Positions 42,389 to 50,061 of a DNA stretch of 64,000 nucleotides are shown here, piece after piece. Below the pieces are notes generated by a model, which had not been told where the DNA came from, did no database searches, and saw only the letters and a program-made list of their open reading frames with translations. The first letter of the stretch is position 1. Each line of letters opens with the position of its first letter. A program made the position numbers and the translations under genes. This DNA comes from Streptomyces sp. NRRL WC-3618 (GTDB taxonomy: Bacteria > Actinomycetota > Actinomycetes > Streptomycetales > Streptomycetaceae): contig NZ_LGDW01000028.1 of NCBI RefSeq assembly GCF_001280005.1, forward strand, positions 1 through 64,000, in the 5' to 3' direction.

Positions 42389-43636
42389 ATGCGGCGGACG
42401 GATCCCCAGGGGCACGGCCCCGTCCGCTACGGCCCGCCGTTCCCCGTCGACGCGCTCCCCGTCCTGCCCGAACTCGCCGCCGTGCTCGCCGCCGCGGCCG
42501 GCCGCCCCGACGCCCAGCCGATCGGCGGCGGCCCCGCCCTCCGCGACGCGGCCCGCGGCTACTGGGCCCGGCGCGGGCTGTCCGCCGAGCCCGACCAGGT
42601 GGTCGCCGCGCCCGGCGCCCCGGCCCTGCTGCACGCGCTGACCGCCGCGATCGGCGGCGACGTCCTGGTGCCCCGGCCCTGCGCGGCCTGGTGGGCGCCC
42701 CAGGTACGGGCGCTGGGCGGGTCCGTGTTCCACGTGGGCACGCCGGCCGAGTGCGGGGGCGTGCCGGACCCGTACGCCCTGCTGGAGACCGTACGGAGGG
42801 TGCGCGCCGAGGGCGGTGATCCCCGGCTGCTCGTGCTGTCCGTGGCGGACGACCCCACGGCCACCGTCGCGCCGCCCGAACTCCTGCACGAGACCGTGGA
42901 GGCCGCCGCCGGGGAGGGACTCCACCTGGTCAGCGACGAGACCTGGCGCGACACCCTGCACCGGCCGCAGGACACCGTGCTGCTCAGCCCGGCCGAGATG
43001 CTGCCCGACCGGGTCACCGTCGTCACCGACCTGGGCGGCGCGCTGCTGCCGCCGGGCTGGCCCGCCGCCTTCGCCCGCTTCCCCGCGAACGCCACTGGCG
43101 ACGCCCTACGCGCGCGCGTGCTCGACGTACTCACCGCGCTCGGCGCCCGGATCGCCGAACCGGTCGCCGCCGCGGCCGGCTACGCGCTCGGCGAGAGCGA
43201 GCCCGTCACCGAACGGCTCACCGCCTCCGTACGCCTGCACGCGCGCGTGGCGACCGCCGCGCACCACGCGGTCGTCGCCGCGGGCTGTCTGGCCCTGCCG
43301 CCGAGATCCGGACGTCATCTGTACGTCGATCTCGGCCCCCTGCGGACCGCGCTCGGCGCCCACGGTGTCGGTGACGCCCAGGAACTGGAGGACTACCTCA
43401 CCGCCCGGCTCGGGATGCCCGCGCCGGGCGGCCACCGGTTCGGAGACGACCTCGCGGCGCTGCGCGTCCGGCTGGCCACGGGGGCGCTGCTCGGCGACAC
43501 GCCCGAGGAACGCGCGCAGTCGCTCATTTCACCCGAACCGCTGGAACTGCCACACGTGCGACGTGCGTTGACCCTGATGGGATCGATCTTCGACGGTCTC
43601 TGTGACGACGCTCAGCGACGGGAGCCTCCTCGATGA
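42389..43636 (+). CDS. Aminotransferase class I/II-fold protein with no lysine
   Basis: The 415-residue protein follows the fold-type I aminotransferase plan. GPALRDAARGYWARRGL is followed by VVAAPGAPALLHALTAAIGGDVLVPRPC, LVSDETWRDTLHR and VTVVTDLGGALLPPGW. The last block is where these enzymes carry the PLP-binding SxxK, and here it reads DLGGALL. The whole protein contains no lysine at all, so no Schiff base to PLP can form. The start ATG lies 11 bp after a CGCGGAGG site. Its last 4 bp overlap the MBL-fold hydrolase gene (ATGA), so the two are coupled. It may be a regulatory or scaffold descendant. Confidence 0.7.
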   Translation: MRRTDPQGHGPVRYGPPFPVDALPVLPELAAVLAAAAGRPDAQPIGGGPALRDAARGYWARRGLSAEPDQVVAAPGAPALLHALTAAIGGDVLVPRPCAAWWAPQVRALGGSVFHVGTPAECGGVPDPYALLETVRRVRAEGGDPRLLVLSVADDPTATVAPPELLHETVEAAAGEGLHLVSDETWRDTLHRPQDTVLLSPAEMLPDRVTVVTDLGGALLPPGWPAAFARFPANATGDALRARVLDVLTALGARIAEPVAAAAGYALGESEPVTERLTASVRLHARVATAAHHAVVAAGCLALPPRSGRHLYVDLGPLRTALGAHGVGDAQELEDYLTARLGMPAPGGHRFGDDLAALRVRLATGALLGDTPEERAQSLISPEPLELPHVRRALTLMGSIFDGLCDDAQRREPPR

Positions 43637-44682
43637 CGCAACAGTCCGAGTCGACCACGACGAGCACCAGCCTCAGCGACAGGGCCGGCGACAGGGCCGG
43701 CGACAGGTTCAGCATGACGACCGAGGTGTTGCGGCCGCCGCACGGGCACCGGGTGTGGCCCCGGTCCTTCGCCGACCGGCTGACCGCCCCGCTGCCCGGC
43801 CTCAGCGGCATGGCCCGATTCGCCCGGGAGGGCGCGGTACGACCGGCCCCGGAAGGCCTCGCGGACATCCCGCGGCTGCCCTTCGCTCCAAGCCCGCTTC
43901 CCCGCGTGGACACCCGCACGGTCGCCGTCTCCTGGGCGGGGCACGCCAGTTGGGTGGTCAGGATCGGCGGCCTCACCGTCCTCACCGACCCGGTCTGGTC
44001 CCGCCGCATCCTCGGTACGCCGGCCCGGATCACCCCCGTGGGCGTCGCCTGGAGCGCGCTGCCGCGCGTCGACGCCGTCGTCATCAGCCACAACCACTAC
44101 GACCACCTGGACGCCCCGACGCTGCGCCGACTCCCGCGCGACACCCCGGTGTTCGTGCCGGCGGGGCTCGGCCGCTGGTTCAGGCGCCGCCGGTTCACCC
44201 AGGTCACCGAGCTCGACTGGTGGGAGACGGCCGAACTGGGCGGCGTCCGCTTCGACTTCGTACCGGCCCACCACTGGTCCAAGCGTGGCCTCACCGACAC
44301 CTGCCGCACCCTGTGGGGCGGCTGGGTGCTCACCGACCTGGACGGGCAGCGCGTCTACTTCGCGGGCGACACCGGATACGGCCACTGGTTCACGCGCATC
44401 GGGCAGCGCTACCCGGGCATCGACCTCGCGCTGCTGCCGATCGGCGCCTACAACCCGCGCTGGTGGCTCAGCGACGTCCACTGCGACCCGGAGGAGGCGG
44501 TCCAGGCCGCCATGGACCTCGGTGCGCGCAGGATGGCGCCCATGCACTGGGCGACCTTCGTCCTGTCCGCCGAGCCGGTCCTCGAACCGCTGACCCGGGT
44601 CCGGGCCGCCTGGGAGAAGGCCGGCCTGCCCCGTCAGGACCTGTGGGACCTGCCGGTCGGCGGCTCCCGGGTACTGGCCTGA
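43633..44682 (+). CDS. MBL-fold metallohydrolase, NAPE-PLD/UlaG-like
   Basis: The 349-residue metallo-beta-lactamase-fold hydrolase has VSWAGHASWVVRIGGLTVLTDPVWS and then HxHxDH at 153-158 (SHNHYDHLD), AHHWSKRG, YFAGDTGYG and MHWATF. This is the long form that includes N-acyl-phosphatidylethanolamine phospholipase D-like proteins; the bacterial substrate is unknown. The N-terminus has a Ser/Thr and a DRAG tandem repeat before a second Met at residue 28. It is coupled to the lysine-free aminotransferase-like gene. A second, shorter MBL-fold gene lies at 45364. Confidence 0.85.
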   Translation: MTQQSESTTTSTSLSDRAGDRAGDRFSMTTEVLRPPHGHRVWPRSFADRLTAPLPGLSGMARFAREGAVRPAPEGLADIPRLPFAPSPLPRVDTRTVAVSWAGHASWVVRIGGLTVLTDPVWSRRILGTPARITPVGVAWSALPRVDAVVISHNHYDHLDAPTLRRLPRDTPVFVPAGLGRWFRRRRFTQVTELDWWETAELGGVRFDFVPAHHWSKRGLTDTCRTLWGGWVLTDLDGQRVYFAGDTGYGHWFTRIGQRYPGIDLALLPIGAYNPRWWLSDVHCDPEEAVQAAMDLGARRMAPMHWATFVLSAEPVLEPLTRVRAAWEKAGLPRQDLWDLPVGGSRVLA

Positions 44683-44691
44683 CACACCGGA

Positions 44692-44750
44692 CGGAGCGGC
44701 CTGAACGCCCTGCGGGGTCCCTGCCCGACGCGGGCGTTCAGCCCGCTCCG
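44692..44750. terminator. Bidirectional terminator between convergent genes
   Basis: A 19-bp stem with one mismatch (arms 44692-44710 and 44732-44750) and a 21-base loop lies between the MBL-fold and DedA genes and includes the DedA stop codon. Confidence 0.75.
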
Positions 44751-45367
44751 CCGAGCCCCCGTATTCGTCGCCACGCACTCGGCGCCACGCTGATCGTCAG
44801 GGTCAGCGCGACCGCCGCCACCACGCCCTGCCAGGGCTCGTTGAAGAGCGAACCGCCCAGGACGCCGATCAACTGGTACGTCGCGGCCCAGGCGAGGCAG
44901 GCCGGGACGTCGCCGCGGGCGAAGCGGCGTATCGGCCACTTCGCCATCAGACAGGCCAGCATCACCGGGATACGGCCGGCCGGCACCAACCGCGACAGCA
45001 CCAGCACCGCCACTCCGTGCTCGCTCAGCTTCCCCTGGGCCTGCGCGAGACGGTCCTCGGGCGCCCGGTTCCGTATCGCGGCCAGCCAGCGCGAGCCGTT
45101 CTTCGAGCCCATCCCGCGCCCGCCCAGCCAGTACAGCGCCACATCCCCGAGGAACGCGGCCAGCGAGGCCACCGCGAACACCAGGACCATGGCGAGCGGC
45201 GTGGTCTGGTGAAAGGCCACCACCGCCGCCGAACTCACCAGCGCCCCCGTCGGCACCACCGGCACCAGCGCCCCGATCATCACCAGCAGGAACAGCGTCG
45301 GATAGCCGATCGCCTGCCCCGCCGACCCCTGCCCCGAGGACACCGCGGCGGCCAGAGAAACGATCAC
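44738..45367 (-). CDS. DedA-family membrane protein
   Basis: The 209-residue protein has several membrane spans and DedA/SNARE-associated landmarks. PTGALVSSAAVVAFHQ, LGDVALYWLGGRG, VLVLSRLVPAGRIPVMLACLMAKWPIRRFARGD and a final hydrophobic helix are present. DedA proteins move lipid carriers or phospholipids across the membrane. Its first 4 bp overlap the end of the MBL-fold gene upstream, so both are one leftward unit. Confidence 0.85.
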   Translation of the reverse strand: MIVSLAAAVSSGQGSAGQAIGYPTLFLLVMIGALVPVVPTGALVSSAAVVAFHQTTPLAMVLVFAVASLAAFLGDVALYWLGGRGMGSKNGSRWLAAIRNRAPEDRLAQAQGKLSEHGVAVLVLSRLVPAGRIPVMLACLMAKWPIRRFARGDVPACLAWAATYQLIGVLGGSLFNEPWQGVVAAVALTLTISVAPSAWRRIRGLGGAG

Positions 45368-46140
45368 CGCGCGACCTTCAGACGCACGCTCTCCCCATGT
45401 CCCAGCCGGTACACGTCGACCTCTGGCGCGCGCTCCGCCGCGAGCCGCACGAACTCCTCACCCGGCGCGTGGAACTCATGGGGGCGCACGGCGTCCATCC
45501 CGATCGGCCAGTACGTGCCGTAGTGCACCGGCACCGCGCTGCCGGGTGCCAGCAGGGCCAGCGCCTCGGCGGCCCGCTCCGCGTTCAGATGCCCCGCGCC
45601 GAGATACGGGCCCCAGCCGCCCACCGGCAGCAGCGCCGCGTCGACCGGCCCGACCTCCCGCGCCATCGACGCGAACAGGCCCGTGTCCCCGGCGAAATAC
45701 GTCCGCGCCTCGCCCTCGATCACATAGCCGAGCGCGGGAGCCCGCTGCGGTCCGACATTCAGCCGCCGCCCGTCGTGCAGGGCGGACACGGCCCGTACGA
45801 CCAGGTCACCGACGTCCGTGCGGTCCCCGGCGACCATCTCCGTGATCCGCAGATGCGCCAGCCGGCGCGCCAGACCCGGCACCGCCTTCGGTGCGCCCCG
45901 GGGCACGAGCAGGCGCACGCCCGGCGCGAGGCGCGCGAGGGAGGGCACATGGAGGTGATCGGAGTGCAGATGGGAGACGAGCGCCACGTCCGCGCTCCAT
46001 GCGCCGGGCGGGGGCAACTCGCCCCGGCGACGGCGCAGATGGGCGAGCCGGCGCACGAACAGGGGATCGGTGAGCACGCGTACGCCCGAGTCCTCGACCG
46101 TACAGGTGGCGTGCCCCCACCACGTGATCTCCACCGGCAC
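45364..46140 (-). CDS. MBL-fold hydrolase, UlaG-like
   Basis: The 258-residue metallohydrolase has ITWWGHATCTVEDSGVRVLTDPLF, HxHxDH at 57-62 (SHLHSDHLH), YFAGDTGLF and PVHYGTYWP. It is related in plan to the 349-residue gene at 43633 but is clearly distinct. It is coupled by overlap to the DedA gene, which hints at a membrane-lipid or cell-wall role for both. The substrate is unknown. Confidence 0.85.
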   Translation of the reverse strand: MPVEITWWGHATCTVEDSGVRVLTDPLFVRRLAHLRRRRGELPPPGAWSADVALVSHLHSDHLHVPSLARLAPGVRLLVPRGAPKAVPGLARRLAHLRITEMVAGDRTDVGDLVVRAVSALHDGRRLNVGPQRAPALGYVIEGEARTYFAGDTGLFASMAREVGPVDAALLPVGGWGPYLGAGHLNAERAAEALALLAPGSAVPVHYGTYWPIGMDAVRPHEFHAPGEEFVRLAAERAPEVDVYRLGHGESVRLKVAR

Positions 46141-46194
46141 CCCTTTGCCTCCCTCGTGCGACTCCCCGAAGACTACGGGCAGTAGTAGGGTCGG

Positions 46195-46247
46195 CGGGAA
46201 ACCCGGGGCGAGTGGGGAAACCCCGAGGTGAGCGGGGAAGCCCGGAG
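46195..46247. repeat. Three imperfect 20-bp repeats in a divergent promoter region
   Basis: CGGGAAACCCGGGGCGAGT, GGGGAAACCCCGAGGTGAGC and GGGGAAGCCCGGAG follow one another just upstream of the gene at 46262. Each contains a GGGAAACCC-type palindrome. They may be regulator sites. Confidence 0.45.
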
Positions 46248-46261
46248 CTTAGGGGGACGCC

Positions 46262-46696
46262 ATGGGACACGCGTACGCCGCCGTCGGCCTGCCCGGTCCG
46301 CTGCCGCGGGTCACCGCGATCGCCAGCCTGACACCGCTCGAGGAGCTCGACGAGGAGCCGTTCCTCGTCGACTCCCGCAGCCAGCACGCGATGTGCGCCC
46401 GCTGGGCCGCCGAGCGCGGCTATGTCGTCACCCGGGAGCTGCTCGTCCGGAGTCTGCGCCCCGACCACTGTGCCCTCTGGGACGGCGTCGAGCCGGGCCT
46501 GGACCTTTTCGTGGCGCCCAGTCGGCGGGTCCTGGAGCAGGCGCTGACCTCGGTCGACGAGTTCACCGCCGAGTGCGCGCGGCGCGGGGTGCGGGTGGAG
46601 ACGGTGGGCCGCGCGGAGCCGGCGTACGACGCCCAGATGAAGGCCCGTGTCCACCGCCGCCTGTCCATGCCGACCGCCGGGTACGACGGCCGCTGA
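46262..46696 (+). CDS. Small protein, possibly a degenerate resolvase-type domain
   Basis: The 144-residue protein has no signal peptide or membrane segment. The stretch SQHAMCARWAAERGYVVTRELLV, then VEPGLDLFVAPSRRVLEQAL and ECARRGVRVETVG, recalls the N-terminal domain of serine recombinases (arginine-rich tool regions, VVAPSLDRL, RGVRVE). The catalytic serine motif and DNA-binding domain are not evident. It is divergent from the MBL/DedA unit. The family assignment is tentative. Confidence 0.6.
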   Translation: MGHAYAAVGLPGPLPRVTAIASLTPLEELDEEPFLVDSRSQHAMCARWAAERGYVVTRELLVRSLRPDHCALWDGVEPGLDLFVAPSRRVLEQALTSVDEFTAECARRGVRVETVGRAEPAYDAQMKARVHRRLSMPTAGYDGR

Positions 46697-46782
46697 ACAG
46701 GGCACGCCGGAGTCCGTCCCTCCGTTGTGACTGTGACAGGGTGGGCGCAGGCCAGACGTGGGGACGGGCCGGGACGCGAGGT

Positions 46783-48876
46783 GTGCGGGACGTGGGTGCG
46801 GGGCCCTGGCGGCGGATCGCCGGCCAGATCGGGCGGAGCGTCGCGGTGTGGGCCGTGTCGACGCTCACCATGCTGGTGCTCGCCGGCCTCCTGCCCGACT
46901 TCCAGATCCGCTCCGGTGACGGCGACAGCGCCACCCGCATCGCCGTCACCGCGGCCTTCGGCGCCGGCGCGTTCGGCCTGCTGTCGGCCCTGGTCTGGCC
47001 GGTGCTGGTCCGGCTGCTGCTGCTCGTGCCCGCCCTCGTCCTCGGCCTGCTGGTCTTCTTCCTCAACGGCGCCCTGCTGCTCGTCGCCCTGCGGCTGACC
47101 CCGGCCGACCGCCCCGAGGCGGCCCCGGAGACGGCGGTGGTGGTCGCCGCGGTGATGTCTGCTGTGGCCTCCGCGACGGGCGCGGCCCTGGCCGTACGGG
47201 ACGACGACGCCTACCGGAGGCGCCTCTACCGGCTCGCCGACCGACGCGGTACCGCACGGCCGTTCGAGGGTCCGACGATGCCCGGCGTGGTGTTCCTGCA
47301 ACTCGACGGCGTCGGTCACGACGTCCTGGTGCGGGCCGTGGAGAAGGGGCTGATGCCGACCGTCGCGGGCTGGCTCGGCGCAGGCCACCGGCTCACCCCC
47401 TGGCGCACCGACTGGTCCAGTCAGACCGGCGCCAGCCAGCTCGGCATCCTGCACGGCACCAACCACGACATCCCGGCCTTCCGCTGGTACGAGAAGACCA
47501 CCGGCGAGGTCGTGGTCTGCAACCGGCCCACCAGCGCCGCCGAACTCCAGCGCCGGGCCGTCGAACACACCGGCGACGGCGGTCTGCTCACCGTCGACGG
47601 GGCCAGCCGGGGCAACCTCTTCAGCGGCGGTGCCGACGAGCAGGCCCTCGTGCTGTCCATCGCGGGCCGCCGGCGCGGCCGGGAGAACCGTTCCCGCGCG
47701 GGCTACTTCGCCTACTTCTCCGACCCCGCCAACGCCGTCCGCACCGCCTTGTCCTTCGTCGCCGAAGTGGGCCGCGAGATCGGCCAGTCGACGGTGGCCA
47801 GGGTGCGCAAACGGCGTCCGCGCGTGGCACGCGGTGGTCTCTACCCCTTCATCCGCGCCTTCGCGACCGTCGTGGAGCGGGACGTGGTCGTCGCCGCCGT
47901 GATGGGCGACATGCTCGCCGGACGCACCGCCGTCTACGCCGACCTGGTCGCCTACGACGAGGTCGCCCACCACTCCGGGCCGCACAGCAGGGACGCGGAG
48001 AAGGTCCTCCAACGCCTCGACCGTTGCGCCGCGTTGATCGCACAGGTCGCCGAGCACGCGCCACGCCCCTACCGGATCGTCCTCCTCTCCGACCACGGGC
48101 AGAGCCCCGGCGAGACCTTCCGGGGGCGGTACGGGCTCAGCCTCGGGGATCTGGTCCGGGCCGGCTGCGGTCTGCCCGTGCCGCGCAGGGCGGGGCGCAC
48201 CCACAGCGGGGCCGAGGCGCGGGCCGCCGTGCGCGCGGCGCTGCGCCGGCCCGTCGAGGAGGACGGCGGGCGGCACGTACCCCCGGGCCGCCACTCCGAA
48301 CCGCTGGTGCTCGCCTCGGGCAACCTCGGGCTCATCTCCTTCCCGGACGTGCACCACCGGATGACCAAGGAGGAGATCGACGCCCGCCATCCCGCGCTGC
48401 TGACCACCCTCGCCAACCATCCCGGCGTCGGCTTCGTCCTCGTCGGCAGCGAGGAGCACGGCGGGCTGGTGCTGGGCGCGCACGGCGCCGAGATCCCGGT
48501 GGACGCGCTGGACGAACAAGGCGACGAACCCCCCGGTCCGCTGGCCGACTTCGGGCCCGGCGCGGCGAGCGCGGTGCGCCGTACGCACTCCTTTCCGCAC
48601 ACCGCCGACATCATGGTCAACTCCTGGTACGACCCCGCAGAGGGCGAGGTGCTCGCCTTCGAGGAACAGATCGGCTCGCACGGCGGACTCGGCGGTGCCC
48701 AGGGCAGACCGTTCCTGCTGGCGCCCCGCGCGCTGTCACCGGCGGTCGCGGAGGGGGAGGAGCTCGTCGGCGCCGAGCACATCCACCGCGTACTGCGACG
48801 CTGGCTGCGTGAGTGCAACGGCCCGCAGGTGCCCATCGAGATCCCAAGGGACCCCACGGACCAGCAGGTCGCCTAG
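46783..48876 (+). CDS. Membrane-anchored alkaline-phosphatase-superfamily phosphodiesterase
   Basis: The roughly 697-residue protein starts with three or four membrane helices of the phage-holin-like type (about 10-125). A type I phosphodiesterase/nucleotide-pyrophosphatase domain follows. VVFLQLDGVGHDVLVRAVEKGLMPT carries the first metal Asp, and TGASQLGILHGTNHDIPAFRW the nucleophile region. YADLVAYDEVAHHSGPHS and VLLSDHGQSPGETF carry further metal ligands, with SFPHTADIMVNSWYDP near the end. GTG 46783 is used; GTG 46792 has a better-spaced GAGGTG and GTG 46741 is also in frame. It probably hydrolyses a lipid- or wall-linked phosphodiester at the membrane. Confidence 0.83.
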   Translation: MRDVGAGPWRRIAGQIGRSVAVWAVSTLTMLVLAGLLPDFQIRSGDGDSATRIAVTAAFGAGAFGLLSALVWPVLVRLLLLVPALVLGLLVFFLNGALLLVALRLTPADRPEAAPETAVVVAAVMSAVASATGAALAVRDDDAYRRRLYRLADRRGTARPFEGPTMPGVVFLQLDGVGHDVLVRAVEKGLMPTVAGWLGAGHRLTPWRTDWSSQTGASQLGILHGTNHDIPAFRWYEKTTGEVVVCNRPTSAAELQRRAVEHTGDGGLLTVDGASRGNLFSGGADEQALVLSIAGRRRGRENRSRAGYFAYFSDPANAVRTALSFVAEVGREIGQSTVARVRKRRPRVARGGLYPFIRAFATVVERDVVVAAVMGDMLAGRTAVYADLVAYDEVAHHSGPHSRDAEKVLQRLDRCAALIAQVAEHAPRPYRIVLLSDHGQSPGETFRGRYGLSLGDLVRAGCGLPVPRRAGRTHSGAEARAAVRAALRRPVEEDGGRHVPPGRHSEPLVLASGNLGLISFPDVHHRMTKEEIDARHPALLTTLANHPGVGFVLVGSEEHGGLVLGAHGAEIPVDALDEQGDEPPGPLADFGPGAASAVRRTHSFPHTADIMVNSWYDPAEGEVLAFEEQIGSHGGLGGAQGRPFLLAPRALSPAVAEGEELVGAEHIHRVLRRWLRECNGPQVPIEIPRDPTDQQVA

Positions 48877-48999
48877 GCCCTGCCGTTCGCGGGGCCGCCG
48901 GAAAACCGGCTGCGCTCGTCCGTCCGCGTACCCACACTGTTCGTACCGGACCTCGCGCCTACGCGCGCTCCGTCGTCCACGAACCCCTGGAGTACCTGC

Positions 49000-50061
49000 G
49001 TGCAGGCTGCCGTCACTGTCACCCCCGCCCGGATTCCGGAGCTGCTGCTCGGTCTCGCGACCGTGCGGCCCGTGTTCCTCTGGGGCGCTCCGGGTATCGG
49101 AAAGTCCTCCCTGGTAAGGGAGTTCGCCGAGTCCCTGGGACTGGACTGCGTGAGCCTGCTCGGTACCCAGCTGGCGCCGGAGGACCTGATCGGCGTACCG
49201 CAGATCCGGGACGGGCGGTCCGTGTTCTGCCCGCCGGAGGCCATCGCCCGGGACGAGCCGTACTGCCTGTTCCTGGACGAGCTGAACGCGGCCACACCGG
49301 ACGTCCAGAAGGCGTTCTACTCGCTGATCCTCGAACGCCGCATCGGCAGCTACGAGCTGCCGAAGGGCTCGATCGTGATCGGCGCCGGCAACCGCGCCAC
49401 CGACAACGCTCTCGCCCGGCCCATCGCCTCCGCCCTGATCAACCGCCTCGCCCACGTCCACCTGGAGGCCTCGCCGAAGGACTGGCTGGTCTGGGCCGCG
49501 AACAACGACATCCACCCATGGGTCGTGGACCACGTCACCGACCGGCCCGACCACCTCTGGTCCAAGCCGCCGAAGACCGAGGAGCCCTTCTCCACGCCCC
49601 GCTCCTGGCACATGCTCTCCGACGCCCTGCACTCCTTCGGGCCCGCGCTCGACGAGGAGACCCTCAAGGTGATCGCGCACGGCACGCTGACGCCGACGCA
49701 CGCCACCGCGTTCTGCGGCTACGTCAAGATCGTGCGCAGCCGCTTCGGCATCGACGCGATCATCAAGGGCGACGCGAGTTGGCCCCACCGCGTGGAGGAC
49801 CGCGACCTGCTCTACTACCTCGCCGAGTCGTTCCGGGGCCGACTGGTCAAGGAACTCCCCGTCAGCAAGGGGCACATGTCGCCGAACGGGCGGGAGGCCG
49901 CGTACCGCGCCAAGTCGCTGCTCGTGCAGCTCGCCGAGATCTCGGTGGAGGTCGCGCAGAGCGTCATCGCCGCCGACGCCGACGGCAACCCCCTGCTGCC
50001 CGCCTGGTTCCTGGTCGAAGCGGCGCGGGACATGCCCCGGCTGGTGGAGGCTCGGCGGTGA
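49000..50061 (+). CDS. MoxR-type AAA ATPase
   Basis: The 353-residue AAA+ ATPase has Walker A GAPGIGKSS (29-37, Lys35), Walker B YCLFLDELN with Asp93, and a sensor block GNRATDNALARPIASALINR. It is of the MoxR class, chaperone-like ATPases that work with VWA-domain proteins. The GTG start follows a weak CTGGAG. Its stop overlaps the GTG of the VWA/metallopeptidase gene (GTGA), so the two proteins are coupled and probably form one complex. Confidence 0.88.
   Translation: MQAAVTVTPARIPELLLGLATVRPVFLWGAPGIGKSSLVREFAESLGLDCVSLLGTQLAPEDLIGVPQIRDGRSVFCPPEAIARDEPYCLFLDELNAATPDVQKAFYSLILERRIGSYELPKGSIVIGAGNRATDNALARPIASALINRLAHVHLEASPKDWLVWAANNDIHPWVVDHVTDRPDHLWSKPPKTEEPFSTPRSWHMLSDALHSFGPALDEETLKVIAHGTLTPTHATAFCGYVKIVRSRFGIDAIIKGDASWPHRVEDRDLLYYLAESFRGRLVKELPVSKGHMSPNGREAAYRAKSLLVQLAEISVEVAQSVIAADADGNPLLPAWFLVEAARDMPRLVEARR

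Noticed and set aside
46420..48681. A 753-codon open frame antisense to the phosphodiesterase
   Set aside because: The sense strand encodes membrane helices and metal-binding motifs in order; the antisense product is low-complexity Gly/Arg/His-rich.
48813..50057. N-terminal extension of the VWA protein frame back to 48813
   Set aside because: The extension lies antiphase over the MoxR ATPase gene and is Arg/Pro-rich; the GTG overlapping the ATPase stop is the natural start.
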